Assembly: GCA_013695925.1 (NCBI GenBank) | Contig: JACCZO010000303.1 | Span: 1-33,048 of the forward strand | Length of the DNA stretch: 33,048 bases | Source: Chthoniobacterales bacterium | GTDB taxonomy: Bacteria > Verrucomicrobiota > Verrucomicrobiia > Chthoniobacterales > UBA10450 | Direction of reading: 5' to 3' | In this document: piece after piece, positions 15,166-21,979 of the stretch | How the letters are laid out: the number at the start of each line of letters is the position of its first letter | Numbering within the stretch: the first letter of the stretch is position 1 | The notes under the pieces: model-generated | Database searches by the model: none | What the model was told of the DNA's origin: nothing | Seen by the model: the letters and a program-made list of their open reading frames with translations, nothing else | Translations under genes and position numbers: made by a program

Positions 15166-15371
15166 ATTTAAGACCTCCGATTAACCGGAGCCTCTCTCGA
15201 CAAGGCCGGCGCGATCCACCCTTCTGAAGCGGGTCGGGAATATCTAGTGAAGCTGGGGTAAGCCGCGATTAAGCCGTCGCGTCTGGAACTGCGTCAAGCT
15301 TTATTTCAGATATTTTCTTAGGCTGCCAGGAGGTCGGATCGCACGACCTGCTGGCGAAGATGGCCTATCTC
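15166..15371 (-). promoter_or_regulatory. Conserved structured leader A (candidate cis-regulatory RNA)
   Basis: It aligns with leaders E and B from the kelch stop to the short-ORF start. The post-stop hairpin is at 15326-15354. The GCGG-CTTA-CCCC element (15255-15266) has one mismatch compared with the fully paired versions in E and B. ACCC-GCTTCAGAA-GGGT is fully paired. The Shine-Dalgarno-masking hairpin CTCCG-GTTAAT-CGGAG is at 15175-15190. An alternative pairing of CCGGCCT with AGG-CTCCGG would free the ribosome site, as in a switch (inference). Confidence 0.55.
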
Positions 15372-16778
15372 TTATTGGCCACTGCCGGGAACTTTGACCT
15401 CCACTTCGTTCGAGCAGGTGCCCGTGTCTGTCTCGCAGACTTGATAGGTGTGGACTTCCCTGGGCCCGGCGCCGAGGTGGTCCTGAGCGCGGCCGTCGTC
15501 AAACGGCGTATGGATTACCACACCGTCACGCGCGATGTTGATGAGGCCGCCATCCGCCGGGGACCACTCAAGGGCGACGAAACGTTTGCCATGTTCGCGG
15601 CGGACCTTCGCGGAGAGCGTGAGTTCGCCGCCCCCGTCGCTTGTGTAGAGTTCCGCGCTCGTGAGAAGGTTGAAACCAGCGTCCTCTCCGCCTGCGACGA
15701 GCACCTTGCCGTTGGGCAGTAAGGTCGCTGTGTGGCCAAAGGCGCGTTCGGTGGCCAGGCTGCCGGTCGCCATCCAAGCGCCGCTCACCGGATCATAGAG
15801 TTCCGCGCTCGCGATAACACCGCCGCTGTCGAAACTGAAACCAGCTGCGACGAGCACTTTTCCGTTAAAGAGTAACGTCGCCGTATGGTCAACGCGGTCG
15901 GTGGCAAGGCTGCCGGTCGCCATCCAAGCGCCGCTCGCCGGATCGTAGAGTTCCGCGCTCGCGAGAGAGTTGGAGCCGTTGTTGAAACCGCCTGCGACGA
16001 GCACCTTGCCGTTAGGCAGCAACGTCGCCGTATGCTCAAAGCGTGCGGTGGCGAGGCTGCCGGTGGCCGTCCAAGTCCCGCTCGCCGGATCGTAGAGTTC
16101 CGCGCTCGCGCCAGCAAAGCCTTCGCCGCCTGCGACAAGCACCTTGCCGTTTGGCAGCAACGTCGCCGTGTGTAACTTGCGTGCGGTGGTGAGGCTCCCG
16201 GTGGCGGTCCAATTCCCGCTTGCTGGGTCGTAGAGTTCCGCGCTCGCGAGATCGCTGTTGAAGATGCCGCCATAGCCGCCTGCGACAAGCACCTTGCCGT
16301 TTGGCAGCAACGTCGCCGTGTGCCTAAAGCGTGCGTCTGCGAGGCTGCCGGTGGACGCCCAGGTCCCGCTTGCTGGATCGTAGAGTTCCGCGCTCGCGAG
16401 AAGATCGAAGTTGCTGTCCTGTCCTCCTACCACGAGCACCTTACCATTGGGCAGCAGTGTCGCCGTGTGTTCATGGCGTCCGGTTGGGAGGCTGCCGGTG
16501 GCCGCCCAAGTCCCACTCGCCGGATCGTAGACTTCCGCGTTCGCGACCCCGAAGTAGCCGCCTGCGACGAGCACCTTGCCGTTGGGCAGCAGCGTCGCCG
16601 TGTGAAGTTCGCGTGCGGTGGCGAGGCTGCCGGTCTCCGTCCAAGTCCCGCTCTGACCCGCGCACGGCTGCACGAGTAATAGCCCAACACTGAGGAGAAG
16701 CAGCGGAAACGCGATCCGCCGCGCAAGAATCGAGCTAACCGGCCGAAGACCGGCAATCAGGGAAGGCAATGTTTTCAT
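15372..16778 (-). CDS. Secreted kelch-propeller protein B
   Basis: 468 residues. Signal region MKTLPSLIAGLRPVSSILAR plus hydrophobic FPLLLLSVGLLL, shared with gene C and the broken autotransporter gene. Residues 44-380 are seven kelch repeats of the type TATGSLATAR-x2-HTATLLPNGKVLVAGG-xn-ASAELYDPASG. The 88-residue C-terminal domain is nearly identical to those of A and C. Repeat wording (NGKVLVAGG, YDPASGTW) differs consistently from A (NGQVLVAGG, YDPATGLW), so the copies have diverged in the propeller while the tail stays uniform. The ATG at 16778 is chosen over the longer frame because it starts the shared signal peptide. Confidence 0.88.
   Translation of the reverse strand: MKTLPSLIAGLRPVSSILARRIAFPLLLLSVGLLLVQPCAGQSGTWTETGSLATARELHTATLLPNGKVLVAGGYFGVANAEVYDPASGTWAATGSLPTGRHEHTATLLPNGKVLVVGGQDSNFDLLASAELYDPASGTWASTGSLADARFRHTATLLPNGKVLVAGGYGGIFNSDLASAELYDPASGNWTATGSLTTARKLHTATLLPNGKVLVAGGEGFAGASAELYDPASGTWTATGSLATARFEHTATLLPNGKVLVAGGFNNGSNSLASAELYDPASGAWMATGSLATDRVDHTATLLFNGKVLVAAGFSFDSGGVIASAELYDPVSGAWMATGSLATERAFGHTATLLPNGKVLVAGGEDAGFNLLTSAELYTSDGGGELTLSAKVRREHGKRFVALEWSPADGGLINIARDGVVIHTPFDDGRAQDHLGAGPREVHTYQVCETDTGTCSNEVEVKVPGSGQ
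15639..16649 (-). repeat. Seven tandem kelch repeats of gene B
   Basis: Coding tandem units of about 48 codons with recurring plus-strand words GCACCTTGCCGTTGGGCAGC and GCCGGATCGTAGAGTTCCGC. They are less uniform than those of gene A. They are propeller blades, not a CRISPR or satellite array. Confidence 0.8.
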
Positions 16779-16797
16779 AGTTCTAATTGGGTTGTGT

Positions 16798-17019
16798 TCA
16801 TCTGTTTTGTTGCTGATCGGTTTTCTCGACAACGAGATACTTCGCTTTACTTGGAATGCCGGTGGTAAAGAGAGTCGCCAGCGCCGGGCCCGAAGGAGCC
16901 TCGCACCGGAAGAGAGTTAAAGCTGATGTCCGACCAGCCGCGGTGGGTTGTTTGCTTCCCTGAACAGCGGAGAAATGCCAGAGCGTTCCAGCGATTGATG
17001 CGACCAGAAACCTTTTCAT
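16798..17019 (-). CDS. Short leader ORF B (MKRFLVA family)
   Basis: 73 codons from the ATG at 17019 (MKRFLVASIAGTLWHF), the longest separate copy. A strong ribosome site CGGAGGTC lies 9 bases upstream within the leader hairpin. It stops 19 bases before kelch B, in another frame. The tail (CEAPSGPALATLFTTGIPS, VVEKTDQQQNR) is unlike the other copies. In the shared first 13 codons, changes among the four copies are mostly synonymous. Confidence 0.5.
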   Translation of the reverse strand: MKRFLVASIAGTLWHFSAVQGSKQPTAAGRTSALTLFRCEAPSGPALATLFTTGIPSKAKYLVVEKTDQQQNR

Positions 17020-17231
17020 AATTTGAGACCTCCGATTAACCGGAGCCTCTCTCGACAAGGCCGGCGCGATCCACCCAGAAACGGGTCGGGAATGATCTAG
17101 TGGGGCTGCGGTAAGCCGCGATTAAGGCGTCCCGCCGGGGATAGTGTCGAGCTTTATTTTCAGATATATTCTTAAACTTAGGCTGCCAGGAGGTCGGATC
17201 GGACGACCTGCTGGCGAAGATGGCCTATTGC
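17020..17231 (-). promoter_or_regulatory. Conserved structured leader B (candidate cis-regulatory RNA)
   Basis: Post-stop hairpin 17186-17214. GCGG-CTTA-CCGC at 17108-17119, where leader E has GGGG-TTTA-CCCC: the second pair is C-G here and G-C there, a compensatory change. ACCC-GTTTCT-GGGT keeps its stem while the loop is shortened. Ribosome-site hairpin CTCCG-GTTAAT-CGGAG at 17030-17045. An AT-rich segment (CTAAGTTTAAGAATATATC) follows the first hairpin. Confidence 0.55.
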
Positions 17232-18644
17232 TTATTGGCCACTGCCGGGAACTTTGACCCTCACTTCGTTCGAGCAGGTGCCCGTGTCTGTCTCGCAGAC
17301 TTGATAGGTGTGGACTTCCCTACGGCCGGTGCCGAGGTGGTCCTGAGCGCGGCCGTCGTCATCCACCGTCCGGAATGTCACACCGTCACGCAGGACGTTT
17401 ATACTGCCGCCATCCGCCGGGGACCACTCAAGGGCGACAAAACGTTTGCCATGTTCCCCACGGAGCTTTGCGGAGAGCGTGAGTTCGCCGCCCCCGTCGC
17501 TTGTGTAGAGTTCCGCGCTCGCGAGACTGCCGGAATTAGGATTAAAACCACCTGCGGCGAGCACCGCGCCATCGGGTAGCAACGTTGCCGTGTGAGCAAC
17601 CCGTGCAGTGTTGAGACTGCCGGTCGCAGTCCACAGCCCGGTCGCCGGATCATAGAGTTCCGCGCTCGCGACATAGGCGAAGTTACTGTCAAGTCCCCCA
17701 GCGACGAGCACCTGGCCGTTGGGCAGGAGAGTCGCGGTATCCCAATATCGCGCGGTGGCCATGCTGCCCGTCCCGGTCCACAGCCCGGTCGCCGGATCAT
17801 AGAGTTCCGAGCTCGCGAGGAGGTCGTTGCCGTCATATCCCCCCGCAACAAGGACCATGCCGTTTTGTAGCAACGTCGCCGTGGGACCAGACCGTGCAGG
17901 GTTGAGATTGCCCGTGACAATCCAAGTTCCGCTCGCCGGGTCGTACAGTTCGGCGCTCGCGGAAGCAAAGAAGTTGCTGTCAAATCCCCCCGCAACAAGG
18001 ACCATGCCGTTTTGTAGCAACGTCGCCGTGTGTTCAGCCCGTGCAGTGTTGAGACTGCCCGTGACAATCCAAGTTCCGCTCGCCGGGTCGTACAGTTCGG
18101 CGCTCGCGAGGACGTCGTCGCCGTCATATCCCCCCGCAACAAGGACCATGCCGTTTTGTAGCAACGTCGCCGTGTGAAAAACGCGTGGGTTGTTGAGACT
18201 GCCTGTGGCAGTCCAGGTCCCGCTCGCCGGGTCATACAGTTCGGCGCTCGCGGAAGCTAAGTCGTTGCTGTCATATCCCCCTGCAACAAGGACGATGCCG
18301 TTTTGTAGCAACGTCGCTGTGTGAATAACCCGTGCAGTGTTGAGACTGCCCGTGACAATCCAGGTACGGCTCGGCTGGTCGTACAGTTCGGCGCTCGTGA
18401 GAGCAATGATATTGCTGTCATATCCTCCTGCAACAAGGACCATGCCGTTTTGTAGCAACGTCGCCGTGTGAAAGTGGTGTGCAGTGTTGAGATTGCCCGT
18501 GACAGTCCAAGTCCCGCTCTGACCGGTGCACGGTTGCACGAGTAATAGCCCGGCACCGAGAAAAAGTAGCGGGAACGCGATTTGCCGCGCAAGAATTGAA
18601 GTGGCCGATCGAAGCCCGGCAATCAAGGAATGGAATGTTTTCAT
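17232..18644 (-). CDS. Secreted kelch-propeller protein C (mosaic)
   Basis: 470 residues from the ATG at 18644. Signal region MKTFHSLIAGLRSATSILAR with a hydrophobic core FPLLFLGAGLLL. Residues 44-382 are seven kelch repeats followed by the conserved 88-residue fibronectin-III-like tail ending PGSGQ. Blades 1-5 use LLQNGMVLVAGG and YDPASGTW; blades 6-7 switch to the LPNGQVLVAGG and YDPATGLWTATGS wording of gene A. The protein is thus a mosaic, probably by gene conversion. The frame stays open upstream to 18842, where short ORF C begins, so a 536-residue fusion is formally possible. It is the first gene of the array. Confidence 0.87.
   Translation of the reverse strand: MKTFHSLIAGLRSATSILARQIAFPLLFLGAGLLLVQPCTGQSGTWTVTGNLNTAHHFHTATLLQNGMVLVAGGYDSNIIALTSAELYDQPSRTWIVTGSLNTARVIHTATLLQNGIVLVAGGYDSNDLASASAELYDPASGTWTATGSLNNPRVFHTATLLQNGMVLVAGGYDGDDVLASAELYDPASGTWIVTGSLNTARAEHTATLLQNGMVLVAGGFDSNFFASASAELYDPASGTWIVTGNLNPARSGPTATLLQNGMVLVAGGYDGNDLLASSELYDPATGLWTGTGSMATARYWDTATLLPNGQVLVAGGLDSNFAYVASAELYDPATGLWTATGSLNTARVAHTATLLPDGAVLAAGGFNPNSGSLASAELYTSDGGGELTLSAKLRGEHGKRFVALEWSPADGGSINVLRDGVTFRTVDDDGRAQDHLGTGRREVHTYQVCETDTGTCSNEVRVKVPGSGQ
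17499..18515 (-). repeat. Seven tandem kelch repeats of gene C
   Basis: Coding units marked on the plus strand by CATGCCGTTTTGTAGCAACG (five blades) and then by the gene-A-type words CTGGCCGTTGGGCAGGA and CCCGGTCGCCGGATCATAGA in the two blades nearest the 3' end. The change of wording inside one array is the visible conversion boundary, near 17800. Confidence 0.8.
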
Positions 18645-18842
18645 AGTTTTTGTCTGTATGTGTTTCTGCTTTGTGTCGGCGTCCTGCTGCCGATTCGAGT
18701 TCGTGTGTTTGTCTTCATTCTTGCTAAAAGAAAAGAGCGCGCGGAATTGCAAAAAAGTGCAAGGAGCCCAAAAAGTTTCGCGCGTGGATGGGCGAAAAGC
18801 CGGCAGAATCCCGGCGATAAATGCGACCAAAAATCTGTTCAT
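18645..18842 (-). CDS. Short leader ORF C, in frame with kelch C
   Basis: It begins MNRFLVAFIAGILPAFR, the fourth copy of the leader peptide, and also shares FLQFR with copy E. Here there is no stop before the kelch ATG at 18644, so the segment reads into kelch C; I mark it up to the kelch start. It lacks the conserved 205-nt leader and its ribosome site is weak. That fits its position as the first cassette, which would carry the array's own promoter upstream (18843-19140). Whether it is translated, and as a fusion or not, is unresolved. Confidence 0.4.
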
Positions 18843-19140
18843 ATTCGAGGCTTCACTAGTTCTCTACGGATTCCAGAAACCGAAGTTTCAAGAAAAGGGA
18901 AAGTTTCGGCCCGCGGCCAGATGTCTGTTGCCTCAACGGCCCGTGGACCCACCGCTCAAAGCAGCCGACGACCGGCGGTTCAAGGACGAGTTTAAGCGGG
19001 AACCGACGGAGCGGCGCAAAGAAATTTCTCCTGCAAAACAGGAGCGCGGTTTGTTGCATCCGACGGCGTTTCGACGATCGAACCCTTAGCGAACGGCGCC
19101 CAATTGAGAGGCGTGCAAGGAGTTTAACCCGGAGATTTCT
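18843..19140. other. Intergenic region between the kelch array and the DJ-1 gene
   Basis: 298 bases between divergent genes, so it should hold the array promoter and that of the DJ-1 gene. Visible are an imperfect inverted repeat CCGAAGTTTC / GAAAGTTTCGG (18888-18929), a small hairpin CTCCTG-CAAAA-CAGGAG (about 19027-19043) and a GGAG ribosome site before 19141. On the minus strand TTGAAA appears about 50 bases before short ORF C, but no convincing -10 partner. No gene is seen here. Confidence 0.4.
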
Positions 19141-19740
19141 ATGGCAACAAAGCTGGACGGAAAAAAAGTGGCGATCCTGGTCGCCGATGGATTTGAACAG
19201 GTCGAGATGACCAAGCCGCGTGAAGCCCTTAATCAGGCGGGTGCGGAGACGCGGATCGTCTCGATCAAATCCGGCAAAATTCAGGGCATGAACCACGATG
19301 AGAAAGGCGACAAGTTCGAGGTCGATCTCACCCTCTACTCCGCACAAGCCGAGGATTTCGATGCGCTCCTCATCCCGGGCGGTTTGCTGAATCCCGATGC
19401 GATGCGGCAGGAGGAGAGCGCTCTCGAGTTCGTGCGCCATTTCTTTGAGGTCGGCAAACCGGTCGCGGTCATTTGTCACGGGCCGCAGGTACTCATCAAC
19501 GCCGACCTGGTGCGAGGCCGAACGATGACCTCCTGGCCCGCCATTCAGGTGGATATGCGCAACGCCGGGGCCACCTGGGTGGACGAAGAGGTGGTGGTGG
19601 ACAACGGCCTCGTCTCGAGTCGCAAGCCGGACGATATCCCGGCATTTAACCGCATGATGATCAAGGAATTTGCGCAAGGGAAACACGCCGAGTTGCACCA
19701 GACGGAGAAGCAAACTCCTCCGGTCACGCTGGAAACCTGA
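19141..19740 (+). CDS. DJ-1/PfpI family protein
   Basis: 199 residues. N-terminal KKVAILVADGFEQVEM with Glu19, ALLIPGG (75-81), and the nucleophile elbow VICHGPQ with Cys112 and His113: the PfpI/YhbO/YajL arrangement. Family members have been described as proteases, deglycases/glyoxalases and stress chaperones; which applies cannot be read from sequence. The C-terminus, about 15 residues after EFAQG, is a polar tail. It is probably stress-related and monocistronic. A copy of TCGTTAGGC lies directly after the stop codon. Confidence 0.93.
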   Translation: MATKLDGKKVAILVADGFEQVEMTKPREALNQAGAETRIVSIKSGKIQGMNHDEKGDKFEVDLTLYSAQAEDFDALLIPGGLLNPDAMRQEESALEFVRHFFEVGKPVAVICHGPQVLINADLVRGRTMTSWPAIQVDMRNAGATWVDEEVVVDNGLVSSRKPDDIPAFNRMMIKEFAQGKHAELHQTEKQTPPVTLET

Positions 19741-19915
19741 TCGTTAGGCGTGCCCTCCCGGGGGGCAGAGACTACGTCGAGGTCGGAACACAATTGCAGT
19801 TGCGTGGCGCGCTCCCGTCCGGCTCGACAGAGTCTCGCTCCACCGCTCCTGCAGGCGCACTTGCACTGCTCCCTTTCCTTTTAGGCGAAGGCGTGGGCAT
19901 ATTGCGAGGCGCGCG

Positions 19916-20533
19916 ATGACTACGGCTAACAAGATCACCCTTATCCGCATCCTGATGATCCCGGCCTTCGTCCTGATGGCGATCTATTATGGCGAGAGCG
20001 TCAAACGCGGCGCGCCGGTGGAATGGCAACGCTACATTGCCATCGTTATTTTCCTGGTGGCCGCGGCGAGCGATGGGCTCGATGGCTATATCGCGCGCCG
20101 CTACAACCAGAAGAGCGCGCTCGGGGTCGTCCTCGATCCCATCGCGGACAAGGGTCTGCTGCTCAGCGCCATTATCACCCTCAGCATCAGCAACTGGAGC
20201 CATATCGACCCGCAATACGGACAATTTCCGACCTGGTTTCCGGTGCTGGTGATCAGTCGCGACGCAGTCATCCTGATTGGGAGCGCGGTCCTGCATCTCT
20301 TGAACGGGAAGGTGACGGTCCGGCCCGCCTGGACCGGAAAGGTCGCGACTTTCCTGCAGATGGCGGCGATCGCCTGGGTGATGCTGCAGCTCATGTTCAT
20401 TCCGCTCATCTACATTGTGGCGGCGGCGGGCTTCTTCACTTTTGTCTCGGGCGTCATCTATGTGAGGGATGGCTTTCGCCAGCTCGGCGCGCAGGGACAC
20501 GCAAACGCGAACGGCGCGCCGGAGAAGCGTTAG
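19916..20533 (+). CDS. pgsA: CDP-alcohol phosphatidyltransferase, PgsA-like
   Basis: 205 residues with about five hydrophobic segments. It carries the complete CDP-alcohol phosphotransferase motif: Asp53, Asp56-Gly57, Ala60-Arg61, Gly70, Asp74, Asp78. The start NKITLIRILMIPAFVLMA is typical of CDP-diacylglycerol-glycerol-3-phosphate 3-phosphatidyltransferase, which makes phosphatidylglycerol phosphate in the inner membrane. pssA at the end of this window is a separate paralogue. It is followed 3 bases later by der. The upstream 175 bases hold no gene; only a CCTCCCGGGGGG palindrome is notable. Confidence 0.9.
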   Translation: MTTANKITLIRILMIPAFVLMAIYYGESVKRGAPVEWQRYIAIVIFLVAAASDGLDGYIARRYNQKSALGVVLDPIADKGLLLSAIITLSISNWSHIDPQYGQFPTWFPVLVISRDAVILIGSAVLHLLNGKVTVRPAWTGKVATFLQMAAIAWVMLQLMFIPLIYIVAAAGFFTFVSGVIYVRDGFRQLGAQGHANANGAPEKR

Positions 20534-20536
20534 GCA

Positions 20537-21895
20537 ATGGAAACAGGAAGCAGCCGCCAGGTCGCAATTGTCGGCCGGCCTAACGTCGGTAAGTCTGCGC
20601 TTTTTAACCGGCTGGTCGGGCGCGACATTGCCATCGTCCATGATCAACCCGGGATTACTCGCGATCGGATTTCCGCCCCGAGCAAACGCGGCGACTCGCC
20701 CTTCACCATCTGGGATACCGGCGGCATTGGCGGCCATGGCGAAACCGAGTTGCTCACCGATGTGCGGACCGCGGCTGACGCTGCCATGCGCGAGGCCGAC
20801 GTGATCGTTTTCGTGGTGGACGCTCAGCAAGGCCTTACGCCGGTCGATCAGGAACTGGCTCAACTTTTACGAAGGTCCAAGCGACCGGTCATTCTTGCGG
20901 TGAACAAGATCGATCATCCCAAACATGAGAACCTGGATGTGGAATTCCAGCGGCTCGGTTTTCCCGACCTGCTCTCGATCAGCGCGGCGCACGGGCTTGG
21001 CATCGATTCGTTAGTCGAAGCAATCGAAGAGCGCCTCCCGCCGATCACCGATCACCAATCACCGATCACCGCTCTTTCCCTCGCCATCATCGGGCGGCCA
21101 AATGTCGGCAAGTCTTCACTCGTTAACGCCATCCTGAGCGATCGCCGCACGATCGTGAGCAACATCCCCGGCACGACCCGGGACGCGGTCGACATCGCCT
21201 ATCGGCATGGCAAGGATGATTTCCTGCTCATCGACACGGCCGGCATTCGCCCGCGGGGAAAACATTCGAGTTCGGTGGAAGTTTTCAGCGTGATGCGCTC
21301 GGAGCGCACAATCCGGCGGGCCGACCTTTGCGTGCTGGTGGTCGATGCTACCAGTGGGGCCACTTTACAGGACAAGAAAATCGCCGCCTTGATGCTGAAA
21401 TCGCAAAAGCCGTCCCTCATCCTGGTCAACAAGTGGGATCTCGTGAAACCGGAGCGCGGGGCGAAGGAGGCGCTCGCCAGGTTGATCAAGGAAACACGCG
21501 AGCGGCTCTTCTTTCTGCCCTACGCGCCGATCCTCGTCGCGTCCGCACTCACCGGCGAAAACGTCGATCGACTTTTCAGCGCGATCCGCAAGATTCGCCG
21601 CGGAGCACAGGCGCGCCTCAGCACCGGAGTGCTCAACCGATTGATGCGCGAAGCATTCGTGGTCAGCCCGCCGCCGATGTCGGCCAACAAGCGGATGAAG
21701 TTGTTTTATGCCACCCAAACGCGCGGAGAAAATCGCCCACTCCCCACTCCCGAGTTTGTTCTCTTCGTGAACGATCCGAAATTGTTGGTCGACACCTACG
21801 CGCGTTATCTTGAGGCGCAAATCCGCAAGGCGGAACCGTTCCCCGGGCTGCCGCTGATGTTGAACTTCCGCTCGCGCTCCGAGAGCAAGTTGTAG
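20537..21895 (+). CDS. der: Ribosome assembly GTPase Der (EngA)
   Basis: 452 residues with tandem GTPase domains and a C-terminal KH-like domain, an architecture unique to Der, which acts in 50S subunit maturation. G1 motifs GRPNVGKS at 13-20 and 186-193; G3 DTGG and DTAG; G4 NKID and NKWD. The RLMREAFVVSPPPM..KRMKLFYATQ region and FVNDPKLL..YARYLEAQIRK belong to the C-terminal domain. The linker between the domains contains a repeated ITDHQSPITA element. It begins 3 bases after the pgsA-like gene, so it is coupled. The stop codon lies inside an inverted repeat. Confidence 0.97.
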   Translation: METGSSRQVAIVGRPNVGKSALFNRLVGRDIAIVHDQPGITRDRISAPSKRGDSPFTIWDTGGIGGHGETELLTDVRTAADAAMREADVIVFVVDAQQGLTPVDQELAQLLRRSKRPVILAVNKIDHPKHENLDVEFQRLGFPDLLSISAAHGLGIDSLVEAIEERLPPITDHQSPITALSLAIIGRPNVGKSSLVNAILSDRRTIVSNIPGTTRDAVDIAYRHGKDDFLLIDTAGIRPRGKHSSSVEVFSVMRSERTIRRADLCVLVVDATSGATLQDKKIAALMLKSQKPSLILVNKWDLVKPERGAKEALARLIKETRERLFFLPYAPILVASALTGENVDRLFSAIRKIRRGAQARLSTGVLNRLMREAFVVSPPPMSANKRMKLFYATQTRGENRPLPTPEFVLFVNDPKLLVDTYARYLEAQIRKAEPFPGLPLMLNFRSRSESKL

Positions 21896-21968
21896 CCGGG
21901 GTCGCTGACCCCGGTGGCGCGTTCTGGCGGCCACGCTTTTCCAAGCCTAGGTCACCGGCCCCGGCTAC
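21892..21968. repeat. Inverted repeat / probable bidirectional end structure
   Basis: GTAGCCGGGG (21892-21901) pairs with CCCCGGCTAC (21959-21968). Nested inside is CCGGGGTC-GCT-GACCCCGG, an 8-bp perfect stem. It sits exactly between convergent der and holB and includes the der stop codon. There is no T-run, so it is a REP-type repeat or RNA-end stabiliser rather than a textbook terminator. Confidence 0.6.
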
Positions 21969-21979
21969 AGGCGGGCTGT

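Noticed and set aside
13509..18644. Kelch proteins as PEP-CTERM, Por-secretion or copper galactose oxidases
   Set aside because: The C-termini end PGSGQ without a sorting signal, and no galactose-oxidase active-site Tyr/Cys/His set is visible.
17232..18842. Kelch C as a single 536-residue protein starting at 18842
   Set aside because: The internal ATG at 18644 begins the signal peptide shared with kelch B and the remnant gene; in A and B the short ORF is separate and in another frame. The fusion is kept only as a possibility.
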